Shown one piece after another: positions 17,715-26,307 of a stretch of DNA of 64,000 bases. Positions within the stretch are counted from its first letter, which is position 1, and each line of letters starts with the position of its first letter. Origin of the DNA: Shinella sp. SUS2 (GTDB lineage: Bacteria; Pseudomonadota; Alphaproteobacteria; Rhizobiales; Rhizobiaceae). The translations under genes and the position numbers were made by a program. The notes beneath the pieces were generated by a model. The model was not told where the DNA came from and made no database searches. It saw only the letters and a program-made list of their open reading frames with translations. The stretch is from positions 62,001 through 126,000 of the forward strand of contig NZ_KQ410734.1 of the NCBI RefSeq assembly GCF_001262505.1. The letters run 5' to 3'.

Positions 17715-18878
17715 ATGAGACATGCCCTGTCGATCGAACCGACGCCCACCAACCTTCCCCGCTCCGCAGATGCCGCGGCCCCCTATCTGGAAGTCGCCGA
17801 TCTCTGGAAGGCGTATGGTGATTTCGTCGCGTTGCGCGACATTTCGCTCAGCATTGCCAGGGGCGAGTTCATCTGCTTCCTCGGCCCTTCCGGCTGCGGA
17901 AAGACGACCCTTCTGAGAGCGATCGCCGGCCTCGACCTGCAATCGCGCGGCACCATCCTGCAGGGCGGCCGCGATATCTCCACCTTGCCGGCTTCCAGCC
18001 GCGACTACGGCATCGTCTTCCAGTCCTACGCGCTCTTCCCGAACCTCACCATCGAGCAGAACATTGCCTTCGGCCTGGAAAACACCGGCCGCTCCAAGGC
18101 AGCGGTGGCTTCGCGCGTGTCCGAACTCCTGGAAACGGTCGGTCTGTCGGCGCATGGCAAGAAGTATCCAGCCCAGCTTTCGGGTGGCCAGCAGCAGCGC
18201 ATCGCGCTCGCCCGCGCCATCGCCATTTCGCCCGGCCTGCTGCTGCTCGACGAGCCGCTCTCTGCGCTCGATGCCAAGGTTCGCGTCCATTTGCGTCACG
18301 AGATCAAGGCCTTGCAGCGCAAACTCGGTGTCACCACGATCATGGTCACACATGACCAGGAGGAGGCGCTCGCCATGGCCGACCGCATCGTCGTGATGAA
18401 CCACGGCGTCATCGAGCAGGTCGGCTCGCCCACCGAGATCTACCGCCATCCGAGCACATTGTTCGTCGCCGATTTCATCGGCGAAACCAACCAGTTCTCG
18501 GCGCGGGTGCTGAAGGACGGCGAAGTGGAGATCCGCCATTCGGCCTTCTGCTGTTCGACCGAGGGTTTTTCGGCGGGCCACACCGCCACCGCCGTTGTAC
18601 GTCCCGTCGACATCATCCCGCACGGTGCGCATGCGCATGCCGTCAATGCGGTCGATCGCCCGGCGACGCCGCAGAACCTCATCGACGCCGAAGTGCAGGA
18701 GATGGAGTTTCTCGGCATGTTCTGGCGTACGCGGCTGACCGCACCCCGGCTCGGCGATCGTACGCTGGTCGCCGATTTCTCCGTCAATGCCGTGCGCCGC
18801 CTCGGCATCGAAACGGGAGGCGCCATCCAGGTGGAGATCCCGCGCGAGCGTCTGCTGCTCTATCCGAGGAGTGTTTGA
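17715..18878 (+). CDS. AEP ABC transporter ATP-binding protein (PhnT-type)
   Basis: A 387-residue ATPase with Walker A GPSGCGKTTLLR, signature [14 protein letters not shown], Walker B LLLLDEPLSALD and MVTHDQEEALAMAD, followed by a TOBE-type C-terminal domain (about residues 280-385). The ATG at 17715 has GGAG 7 nt upstream and was preferred to the TTG at 17709. About 27 N-terminal residues precede the ABC domain. It is followed 2 bp later by the fused permease, indicating coupled translation. Confidence 0.92.
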   Translation: MRHALSIEPTPTNLPRSADAAAPYLEVADLWKAYGDFVALRDISLSIARGEFICFLGPSGCGKTTLLRAIAGLDLQSRGTILQGGRDISTLPASSRDYGIVFQSYALFPNLTIEQNIAFGLENTGRSKAAVASRVSELLETVGLSAHGKKYPAQLSGGQQQRIALARAIAISPGLLLLDEPLSALDAKVRVHLRHEIKALQRKLGVTTIMVTHDQEEALAMADRIVVMNHGVIEQVGSPTEIYRHPSTLFVADFIGETNQFSARVLKDGEVEIRHSAFCCSTEGFSAGHTATAVVRPVDIIPHGAHAHAVNAVDRPATPQNLIDAEVQEMEFLGMFWRTRLTAPRLGDRTLVADFSVNAVRRLGIETGGAIQVEIPRERLLLYPRSV

Positions 18879-18880
18879 GG

Positions 18881-20896
18881 ATGACGATCGCCCTCGAAGC
18901 GACCCACCTGCCGCTTGCCGGCAAAAGCCTGCGCCAGCAGACCTCCCGCGACGACCGGATCAAGCTCGGCTTCATGGCCGTCATCGGCCTGTACCTCGTC
19001 ATCGCGCTTGGTGCACCACTCTTCGTCATGCTGTCGAAGTCGCTGTCGACCTATAATTTCGACCTTGCCGCCTTCGAATTCCAGGTGAGCGACGAGAGCG
19101 GCGTGAACTGGGGGCCGGTCGTTACCGCAGCGGACATCAACCGGCAGCTTGGCGCGGTGTCGGAGGCCGAGCTTTCCACCAGCTCGGACGGCCGGCTTGC
19201 GGCGACGAAATTCTTCCCGGAGTTCAAGTTCCGCAGCCCCGTGCATTATCGCATCCGCGGCATCACGGATGATGCGGCCTTCCTGGCTGGCTCCACGCTT
19301 GAAAAAGGCACGGCGTGGCGTGAATATGATTCTGGCACCTTCCGGCGCGTCGTGCTGCGCCCTGCGCGCAGCCTCGGCCTGGAGAATTTCGCGACCTACT
19401 TCTCGACGCCGGCGCTTGCCCAGTCGGTCACCAATTCCGTGCTGATGGCCGCCATCAGCACGGTCGTCACCATTTCCATCGCGTTTGCGCTCGCCTACGG
19501 GTTGACGCGAAGCTGCATGCCGCTGAAGGGCCTTTTCCGCGGCATCCTCACCATCCCGATCCTCGTTCCATCGCTTTTGCCCGGCATCGCGCTCGTCTAT
19601 CTCTTCGGCAATCAGGGTGTCTTCAAGGACTGGCTGTTCGGTTACTCGATCTATGGCCCGATCGGTATCGTCATCGGCTCCGTCTTCTTCACGCTGCCGC
19701 ACGCTTTCCTCATCATCCTCACGGCGCTTTCGGTCGCCGATGCGCGACATTACGAGGCGGCCGCCTCGTTGAAGGCGAGCAAATGGCGCACCTTCAAGAC
19801 CGTCACGGTGCCGGGCGCGCGCTACGGCATCGTCTCGGCCGCCTTCGTCGTCTTCACGCTTGTCATCACGGACTTCGGACTGCCCAAGGTGATCGGCGGG
19901 CAATATGGCATGCTCGCCGTCGATATCTACAAGCAGGTCATCGGCCAGCAGAATTTCGAAATGGGGGCGGTTGTCTCCGTCATCCTGCTCGTGCCGGCCG
20001 TGCTCGCCTTCGCCGTTGACCGGCGCATGCAGAGGCGGCAGGTGGCGCTGCTATCCGCCCGCGCTGTGCCCTATGCGCCAAAACCGAATGCCCGGATGGA
20101 TGCGCTGTGTTTCTCCTTCGCGTGTCTCGTCAGCCTCTTCATCATTGGCATGATCGCCATGTGCCAGATCGCCGCCGTGGTGAAGTTCTGGCCCTATGAC
20201 CTGACGCTGACGACGAAGAACTTCGCCTTCGATCTGATGGATGGCGGTGGCTGGGCGGCGTATGGCAACTCGATCCGGCTCGCCCTGCTGACGGCGCTTT
20301 TCGGCTCGCTCGTCGTCTTCGCCGGCGCCTATATGGTGGAGAAGGCGGACGGCTTCCGGTTCGGCCGCGGTGTCTTCCACTTCCTGGCGATGATGCCGAT
20401 GGCGGTTCCGGGCATGGTTCTCGGCCTTGCCTACATCTTCTTCTTCAACAATCCCGCCAATCCGCTCAACCCGATCTACGGCACGATGGCGATCCTTGTC
20501 GTCTCGACGGTGACGCATTTCTACACGGTGGCGCACCTGACCGCGCTCACCGCGCTGAAGCAGATGGACCCGGAATTCGAATCCGTTGCCGCGTCGCTGA
20601 AGCAGCCCTTCCACCGGCTGTTCTTCCGCGTCACGGTGCCCGTCTGCCTGCCGGCGATCCTCAACATCGCGATTTATCTTTTCGTCAACGCGATGACGAC
20701 GGTCTCGGCAGTGGTCTTCCTCTATTCCACCGACACCAAGCTCGCTTCGGTTGCCGTGCTCAATATGGATGATGCCGGGGATATCGCTCCGGCGGCGGCG
20801 ATGGGCATGATGATCTTCTACACCAATGTCGCGGCCAAGCTGATTCACGCGCTGATCGCCCGTGGTCTCCTCGCCCGCACGCAGGCCTGGCGATAG
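18881..20896 (+). CDS. AEP ABC transporter fused permease (PhnU/PhnV fusion type)
   Basis: A 671-residue inner-membrane protein with two permease modules, about residues 165-385 and 455-660. Each has an EAA loop (HYEAAASLKASKWR in the first, EFESVAASLKQPFH in the second). Between the first transmembrane helix and module one there is an insertion of roughly 110 residues (about 45-155) predicted outside the membrane helices, with no family I recognise. The ATG at 18881 was preferred to the TTG at 18875; a GAGGAG lies 9 nt upstream. It completes the AEP importer and the rightward transcript, which ends at the hairpin at 20908. Confidence 0.92.
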   Translation: MTIALEATHLPLAGKSLRQQTSRDDRIKLGFMAVIGLYLVIALGAPLFVMLSKSLSTYNFDLAAFEFQVSDESGVNWGPVVTAADINRQLGAVSEAELSTSSDGRLAATKFFPEFKFRSPVHYRIRGITDDAAFLAGSTLEKGTAWREYDSGTFRRVVLRPARSLGLENFATYFSTPALAQSVTNSVLMAAISTVVTISIAFALAYGLTRSCMPLKGLFRGILTIPILVPSLLPGIALVYLFGNQGVFKDWLFGYSIYGPIGIVIGSVFFTLPHAFLIILTALSVADARHYEAAASLKASKWRTFKTVTVPGARYGIVSAAFVVFTLVITDFGLPKVIGGQYGMLAVDIYKQVIGQQNFEMGAVVSVILLVPAVLAFAVDRRMQRRQVALLSARAVPYAPKPNARMDALCFSFACLVSLFIIGMIAMCQIAAVVKFWPYDLTLTTKNFAFDLMDGGGWAAYGNSIRLALLTALFGSLVVFAGAYMVEKADGFRFGRGVFHFLAMMPMAVPGMVLGLAYIFFFNNPANPLNPIYGTMAILVVSTVTHFYTVAHLTALTALKQMDPEFESVAASLKQPFHRLFFRVTVPVCLPAILNIAIYLFVNAMTTVSAVVFLYSTDTKLASVAVLNMDDAGDIAPAAAMGMMIFYTNVAAKLIHALIARGLLARTQAWR

Positions 20897-20907
20897 CGCA
20901 AACGAAA

Positions 20908-20939
20908 CGCGCCCTTCCTCCAGGCGGAGTAAGGGCGCG
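20908..20939. terminator. Bidirectional terminator hairpin
   Basis: CGCGCCCTT / AAGGGCGCG forms a 9-bp stem, and the enclosed 14 nt contain a second CTCC/GGAG stem. It lies between the convergent permease and AraC-type genes. Confidence 0.7.
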
Positions 20940-20968
20940 CGCCGGCTGGAAACCAGCAAGTGATCCCG

Positions 20969-22006
20969 TCAGGCGACGCGGTACTCCTCCATTGCCTTCT
21001 GATCACGACCCGGCTGACGTTGACGCTCCTGTTCCGCCATGCGCGAGCGCTGCGGCGTGCAGCCGTAGCGCTCGCGGTAGGTGCGTGAAAAATGCGAGGC
21101 GGTGGAGAAGCCACAGGCCATGGCGATCTCGATGACGGGCAATGAGGAGGTGAGCAGCAGGAGATGGGCGCGCTCCAGCCGCAGGTCGAGATAGTACCGC
21201 GCCGGCGTACGCCCCATCTCCCGCTGGAACAGGCGCTCCATCTGGCGCCGGGAGAGGCCGCTTGCCGGCGACAGGTCGGTCAGCCGCAAGGGCTCGGCAA
21301 GGTTGGCCTCCATCTGTGAAATGACCTTGATCAGGAAGGCATTGTCGATCCCGAGCCGGGCCTGCAATGGCAGGCGCTGGCGCTCACCGGTCTGGCGTAA
21401 CCGCTCGCACAGGGCGATCTCGCAGATGCGGTTGGCGGCATCCGCGCCGAGGTCTGCCATGACGGCGCACAGGAGCATGTCGAAGGGGGCGTTGCCACCG
21501 GCGCAGGTATAGAGCCCGCCGTCGATCTCGAAGGCGGTCTGGCAGGCCTTGGCACCGAAAAACCGTTCCGAGAAGTCCGGAAAGTGTTCCCAGTGCACGG
21601 CGCAGCGCCGTCCTTCGGCAAGGCCGGCGCGTGCCAGTGGGTAGAGCCCGCCGGCAAAACCTCCGACGACTATCCGGTTGCGGCCACACAGGCGAAGCCA
21701 GGCCTCCAGCGCCCGGTCGGGCAATGGCACCCGTCGCCCACCGCAAACGACGACACATCGTGTCTGCCCCGCCCGCAGCATCCCCTCCCGTTCGTCGGCG
21801 AGCGATCCGTCCGCCGCAACGCGCATGCCGCAGGATGACAGTGCCGGCCGACCATCCGCTGTGACCGTGCGCCAGCCATAGACCGGCCTGCCTTCCACGT
21901 CATTGGCAAGGCGCAGCACCGTGGCCGCCGCGGAAAACGCCTGCAGCGAGAAACCGTCGAGCAGGTAGAAGGTGAAGGAACGGCCGCATGTGCCTGCCTG
22001 TTGCAT
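20969..22006 (-). CDS. AraC-family regulator with GATase1-like N-terminal domain (GbdR/GlxA type)
   Basis: A 345-residue regulator. Residues about 10-190 form a DJ-1/PfpI-like amidotransferase domain without the catalytic triad needed for activity. Residues about 220-325 carry two AraC helix-turn-helix motifs (LSPASGLSRRQMERLFQ and IAMACGFSTASHFSRTYRER). The start has a perfect CAGGAGGAG before it. Proteins of this plan (GbdR, CdhR, SouR) control catabolism of glycine betaine, carnitine and sarcosine. This fits the dimethylglycine-dehydrogenase-like flavoprotein encoded nearby on the other strand, although a DeoR gene lies between them. Confidence 0.9.
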   Translation of the reverse strand: MQQAGTCGRSFTFYLLDGFSLQAFSAAATVLRLANDVEGRPVYGWRTVTADGRPALSSCGMRVAADGSLADEREGMLRAGQTRCVVVCGGRRVPLPDRALEAWLRLCGRNRIVVGGFAGGLYPLARAGLAEGRRCAVHWEHFPDFSERFFGAKACQTAFEIDGGLYTCAGGNAPFDMLLCAVMADLGADAANRICEIALCERLRQTGERQRLPLQARLGIDNAFLIKVISQMEANLAEPLRLTDLSPASGLSRRQMERLFQREMGRTPARYYLDLRLERAHLLLLTSSLPVIEIAMACGFSTASHFSRTYRERYGCTPQRSRMAEQERQRQPGRDQKAMEEYRVA

Positions 22007-22070
22007 GGTCTCCTCCTGAGCGGGCTTGGGCTGAGAAAATGCAGAATGAAAGAAAACATTACATTATGCA

Positions 22071-22087
22071 ACATATTCGGACATATT
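22071..22087. promoter_or_regulatory. Direct repeat in the araC/deoR divergent promoter region
   Basis: ACATATT occurs twice with a 10-bp period (22071-22077 and 22081-22087). Direct repeats in helical phase are typical AraC-family sites. The 190-bp region is otherwise AT-rich and carries no gene. Confidence 0.4.
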
Positions 22088-22196
22088 ATATGCAGATTTT
22101 TCCCGACCGCGATGGCGACGGTGGCGGAACGGACGGATTTAGCCGCATTTTTTCGTCCAGCTTGTCAAAGCGACAAAAATGATCGCAGATAACATC

Positions 22197-22979
22197 ATGT
22201 CCGACAGTCAAAGCGCCCGTGCCCTAGCCCCCCGCCGCCACACTGAGATCCTGCGCCGCCTCGCGGCAGATGGAACGGTCGGTATCACCGAACTCGCCGA
22301 ATTCTTCGATGTGTCGCGGCAGACGATCCGGCGGGACCTGAAGCTGCTTGCCGATCGCGGGCAGCTCGACCTCGTCCATGGCGGTGCGACCCTGTTCGAG
22401 CCGACCGAGGCGGCCTTTACGGAGCGTCGGGAGGAAAATGCCGATGCCAAGGCGGCAATCGGCCGGGCGGCGGCCGGTCTCGTGCGGGACGGAATGGTGG
22501 TCTTCCTCGATTCCGGTACCACGACCCTGGCGGTGGCGCAGGCGCTGGCGGAGCGGAAAAACCTAACAGTTTGTACCACATCGCTGTCGATTGCACTTTT
22601 GATGTGCCGCCAGCCGCTGGTGCGTGTGCACATGCTGGGCGGCGAGATCGATCCGGACGAGGAGGCTGCCGTCGGCGTCGATGCGCTGGAAGCGATCCGC
22701 CATTTTCGCGTCGATGTCGCCTTTCTCGGCGGTGGCGGCCTGTCGCCCGATGGCGAGGTGACCGACTTCACCCGCAATGGCGCCGAGCAGCGTTCGCGCA
22801 TGGTGGCGACGGCGGGCAAGGCCTATTTCGTGCTCGACAGCTCCAAGTTCGGCCGGCTGACGCCCTTGCGCATTCCACGTTTCGAACTTGCCGCCGGTAT
22901 CATTACCGATCGCCTGCCGCCGGAAGCGATCTGCGAGGCGCTGGAGCGAAAGGGGCCGGTCCTGATCGTTCCGACGTGA
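22197..22979 (+). CDS. DeoR/GlpR-family transcriptional repressor
   Basis: A 260-residue DeoR regulator. The N-terminal helix-turn-helix reads GITELAEFFDVSRQTIRRDL and is followed by the family hallmark LVHGGATL. The C-terminal sugar-phosphate-isomerase-like effector domain contains VFLDSGTTTLAVAQAL and VDVAFLGGGGLSPDG. Start codons at 22179 and 22197 are both possible, and neither has a clear ribosome binding site. It lies 88 bp before the flavoprotein gene on the same strand and may repress it. DeoR proteins usually respond to sugar phosphates, so its effector here is unclear. Confidence 0.9.
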   Translation: MSDSQSARALAPRRHTEILRRLAADGTVGITELAEFFDVSRQTIRRDLKLLADRGQLDLVHGGATLFEPTEAAFTERREENADAKAAIGRAAAGLVRDGMVVFLDSGTTTLAVAQALAERKNLTVCTTSLSIALLMCRQPLVRVHMLGGEIDPDEEAAVGVDALEAIRHFRVDVAFLGGGGLSPDGEVTDFTRNGAEQRSRMVATAGKAYFVLDSSKFGRLTPLRIPRFELAAGIITDRLPPEAICEALERKGPVLIVPT

Positions 22980-23067
22980 TGAAATGTAATATTTTGTAAC
23001 TTTTTGTCTTGCTCTTTGGCGGTGTTTTGTTACCGTGCGGCCTTCCATGGCATCGGGAGGTCGTTTC

Positions 23068-25518
23068 ATGGCACAGGAATTTCCAACGCAGGCACAGGTC
23101 GTCATCATCGGCGGCGGGATCATCGGCTGCTCGGTCGCATATCATCTGACGAAACTCGGCTGGCGGGATGTCGTGCTCCTGGAGCAGGGGCAGCTGAGCG
23201 GCGGCACCACCTGGCACGCGGCAGGCCTCGTCGGCCAGTTGCGCAGCCATGCCAACATGACGAGCCTCATCAAATACTCGACGCAGCTCTATACCGAGCT
23301 GGAGGCCGAGACCGGGCTTGCCACGGGCTGGAAGAACTGCGGCTCGCTTTCGGTCGCGCGCACCGTCGATCGCATGACCGTGCTGAAGCGCACGGCCGCC
23401 TCCGCCCGGGCGCAGGGCGTCGCCATCGAGGTGATCTCGCCGAAGGAGGCGCAGGACCTCTGGCCTGTCATGGCGATCGACGACCTCGTCGGCGCCGTCT
23501 GGTTGCCGGGCGACGGCAAAGCCAATCCGACGGATCTCACGCAGTCGCTTGCCAAGGGCGCGCGCAGCCGCGGTGCGCGTATTTTCGAGCGTGTCCGGGT
23601 CACCGGCGTCTCCGTGGCGAATGGTGCCGTCACGGGCGTGGAGACGGATCGAGGGGCGATCTCGGCCGAGATCGTCGTCAACTGTGCCGGCCAATGGGCG
23701 CGCAAGGTCGGGAAAATGTGCGGTGTCTCCGTGCCGCTCCATTCGGCCGAGCATATGTATATCGTCACGGGTCGTATCGAGGGCGTGCATCCGGACCTGC
23801 CGGTCATGCGGGATCCTGACGGCTACATCTACTTCAAGGAGGAGGTCGGAGGCCTCGTCATGGGCGGCTTCGAGCCGGAGGCGAAGCCCTGGGGCATGGC
23901 CGGCATTCCCGACGATTTCGAGTTCGCCCTGCTGCCGGACGACTGGGACCAGTTCGAGATTCTCATGCAGAGCGCACTGCAACGCGTGCCGCAGCTCGCC
24001 ACGTCCGAGGTCAAGAAATTCTACAACGGCCCTGAGAGCTTCACGCCGGACAACAATTTCATCCTCGGGGAGGCGCCGGAGCTGAAGAATTTCTATGTCG
24101 GCGCCGGTTTCAATTCGATGGGCATCGCGAGTGCCGGCGGCGCCGGACGGGCGCTGGCGGAATGGATCGTCAACCGCGCACCGACCATGGACCTCTGGCC
24201 CGTCGACATCCGCCGCTTCGCCACTTTCAACAACAATCCCCGCTGGCTGCACGACCGCGTCAAGGAAACGCTCGGCCTGCACTATGCCATGCCCTGGCCG
24301 AACCGGGAGCTGGACACAGCCAGGCCCTTCCGCCGTTCGCCGCTCTATGACCGGCTTGCCGCCAAGGGCGCCTGCTTCGGTTCGAAAATGGGCTGGGAGC
24401 GCCCCAACTGGTTTGCCGCCCCGGGCGAGGCGGCTGTAACCGCCTATGCCTTCGGCCGGCAGAACTGGCACGAGGCGGTGAAACGGGAGATGAAGGCGGT
24501 GCGCGAGGCGGCCGGCCTTTTCGACCAGACGTCCTTTGCCAAGCTTCTCGTCCAGGGACGGGATGCGGTGTCGGTGCTCAACCGGATCTGCGCGGCCGAG
24601 ATTGATGTGGAGATTGGCCGGTCCGTCTATACCGGGCTTCTCAACGAGCGGGGTGGCTATGAGAGCGACCTGACGGTCCTGCGCCTTGCGGCCGACCGTT
24701 TCCTTCTCATCACCGGCTCGGCGCAGGCCGTTCATGATGCGGACTGGATCGGCAGGAACATACCGGCCGGTGCCCATGCGACGCTCACCGATGTGACCTC
24801 GGCCTATGCGGTCCTGGCGCTGATGGGGCCGAAGTCGCGGGACATCCTGGTTCGCCTCACCAGCGCGGACATTTCCAACGAAGGCTTCCCCTTCGCCACG
24901 AACCGGGAGATCGACATCGGCTATGCTACCGCCTATGCGAACCGTATGACCTATGTCGGCGAGCTCGGCTGGGAGCTGATCGTACCGACGGAATTCGCCG
25001 TCGGCGTCTATGAGGCGCTGCAGGAGGCGGGACGCGATGCCGGGTTGGTGGATTGCGGCTATTATGCACTGGAGGCGCTGCGGCTTGAAAAAGGCTATCG
25101 TGCGTGGAGCCGCGAGCTGACACCGGACGTCACCCCCTATGAGGCGGGTCTTTCCTTCGCGGTATCTCTTGACAAGGCGGGTGGTTTCATCGGCCGGGAA
25201 GCGCTGGTTGCGGCAAAGGCGAGCGGCACGCCGTCGAAGCGTATCGTGCAGTTCACGGTCGATGATCCCCTGCCGATGCTCTGGGGCGGCGAGCTCATTC
25301 TTCGCGACGGCAAGCCGGTGGGCGAGGCCCGCTCGGCGGCCTATGGCCACACGCTCGGCCGTGCCGTCGCCTTGGGGCTCGTCGAGAATGCCGCCGGCGT
25401 GGACAAGGCCTTCCTGGAGAACGGGCGCTTTGAAGTCGACCTTGCGGGTGAACGGTTCGCGCTGACGGTGCATCTTGCGCCGGCCTATGATCCGAAGGCT
25501 GCGCGCGTCAAGGCCTAG
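23068..25518 (+). CDS. FAD-dependent dimethylglycine/sarcosine dehydrogenase-like protein with GcvT domain
   Basis: An 816-residue flavoprotein. It has an N-terminal FAD-binding DAO domain (VVIIGGGIIGCSVAYHL, residues about 10-370), a central FAO_M linker (about 370-425) and a C-terminal aminomethyltransferase (GcvT/T-protein) folate domain (about 430-810). The SGGTTWHAAGLVGQLR segment carries the histidine that covalently binds FAD in dimethylglycine and sarcosine dehydrogenases. The reaction would be oxidative N-demethylation with transfer of the one-carbon unit to tetrahydrofolate. GGGAGG lies 7 nt before the chosen ATG, which is preferred over 23035. The exact substrate is not fixed by the sequence. 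Confidence 0.88.
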   Translation: MAQEFPTQAQVVIIGGGIIGCSVAYHLTKLGWRDVVLLEQGQLSGGTTWHAAGLVGQLRSHANMTSLIKYSTQLYTELEAETGLATGWKNCGSLSVARTVDRMTVLKRTAASARAQGVAIEVISPKEAQDLWPVMAIDDLVGAVWLPGDGKANPTDLTQSLAKGARSRGARIFERVRVTGVSVANGAVTGVETDRGAISAEIVVNCAGQWARKVGKMCGVSVPLHSAEHMYIVTGRIEGVHPDLPVMRDPDGYIYFKEEVGGLVMGGFEPEAKPWGMAGIPDDFEFALLPDDWDQFEILMQSALQRVPQLATSEVKKFYNGPESFTPDNNFILGEAPELKNFYVGAGFNSMGIASAGGAGRALAEWIVNRAPTMDLWPVDIRRFATFNNNPRWLHDRVKETLGLHYAMPWPNRELDTARPFRRSPLYDRLAAKGACFGSKMGWERPNWFAAPGEAAVTAYAFGRQNWHEAVKREMKAVREAAGLFDQTSFAKLLVQGRDAVSVLNRICAAEIDVEIGRSVYTGLLNERGGYESDLTVLRLAADRFLLITGSAQAVHDADWIGRNIPAGAHATLTDVTSAYAVLALMGPKSRDILVRLTSADISNEGFPFATNREIDIGYATAYANRMTYVGELGWELIVPTEFAVGVYEALQEAGRDAGLVDCGYYALEALRLEKGYRAWSRELTPDVTPYEAGLSFAVSLDKAGGFIGREALVAAKASGTPSKRIVQFTVDDPLPMLWGGELILRDGKPVGEARSAAYGHTLGRAVALGLVENAAGVDKAFLENGRFEVDLAGERFALTVHLAPAYDPKAARVKA

Positions 25519-25538
25519 GACTGCCCTCGTGAATGCAC

Positions 25539-25570
25539 AAGGCCACCGCCGATGTCGCGGCGGTGGCCTT
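25539..25570. terminator. Bidirectional terminator between flavoprotein and VOC genes
   Basis: A perfect 12-bp inverted repeat (AAGGCCACCGCC / GGCGGTGGCCTT) with an 8-nt loop; the right arm runs into TTT. It lies between convergent genes. Confidence 0.85.
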
Positions 25571-25618
25571 TCATGTGCGTCCACCGACAGGGCTGCCGAG
25601 GTCACGGGGTGTTCGCGG

Positions 25619-26065
25619 TCAGCCCTGTGTCGGCTTCCAGTCCGCCGACGGAATGCTGTTGATCATCCACGGGATGCCGAACTTGTCGACGAGGGAGCCG
25701 AAGCCGGGCGACCAGAACGTTTCGCTGAACGGCATGCCGATCTTGCCGCCTTCCGCGAGCTGGTCGAACCAGCGCTTGGCCTCGGCCTTGTCCGTGGTGT
25801 GCAGCGTCACGTCGAACCCGTTCTTGGGCTTGTCGATATTGGGCGCCCAGCCGGCATCCATGTCGGCGCCCATCAGCGCCTGGTCGCCCACTTCCAGCCA
25901 GCAATGCATCAACCAGTCCTTGTATTTCGGATCGGTGATCGGCATGTCCGGCGGGGCCTCGCCATAGGGAAAGGCAGCGGTGATCTTGCCGCCCAGCACC
26001 TTGGCGTAGAATTCGAATGCCGCCCGACATTCTCCCTGAAAACTCAGGCTCGTCACGATCTTCAT
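25619..26065 (-). CDS. VOC-family (PhnB-like, glyoxalase-fold) protein
   Basis: A 148-residue cytoplasmic protein of the PhnB/3-demethylubiquinone-methyltransferase-like branch of the vicinal oxygen chelate superfamily. Typical stretches are LSFQGECRAAFEFYAKVLGG at the N terminus and DKFGIPWMIN near the end. GAGGAG lies 6 nt before the ATG. E. coli PhnB sits in a C-P lyase operon but has no known role in phosphonate breakdown, so the family name should not be taken as a link to the AEP island. Function unknown. The gene stands alone, with a 12-bp palindrome 148 bp upstream. Confidence 0.85.
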   Translation of the reverse strand: MKIVTSLSFQGECRAAFEFYAKVLGGKITAAFPYGEAPPDMPITDPKYKDWLMHCWLEVGDQALMGADMDAGWAPNIDKPKNGFDVTLHTTDKAEAKRWFDQLAEGGKIGMPFSETFWSPGFGSLVDKFGIPWMINSIPSADWKPTQG

Positions 26066-26212
26066 GCTTCACTCCTCCTCGTTGTTGGGATCTTCCCGCC
26101 GGAGCGGCGGCCGCAGATGTTGAAACCGATATGACAGGCAGGGCGAGAACCGACTGGCACGCTCACCTTGCGTCGTTCGCGGAACAATGGTGTCGATCCC
26201 GTTGTCATTGAT

Positions 26213-26224
26213 GTTGATATCAAC
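26213..26224. promoter_or_regulatory. 12-bp perfect palindrome upstream of the VOC gene
   Basis: GTTGATATCAAC lies in the 243-bp region between dctD and the VOC gene. It resembles ArsR/MarR-type operators. No gene or terminator is apparent in the rest of this region. Confidence 0.35.
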
Positions 26225-26307
26225 GTAAATGCTGCGACAAGTCAACCCGTGGCAGGTTTGATCGCTCGGCCTTCTTTTCCAACGGGAAAAATGCGGCGTG
26301 GCGATCA

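Noticed and set aside
25619-26065. VOC protein as a phosphonate-pathway (PhnB) component
   Set aside because: Despite the family name it is distant from the AEP genes and PhnB has no established role in phosphonate breakdown.
26213-26224. GTTGATATCAAC read as an FNR/FixK box
   Set aside because: FNR boxes need four bases between the TTGAT and ATCAA halves; here there are none, so it was kept only as an unassigned palindrome.
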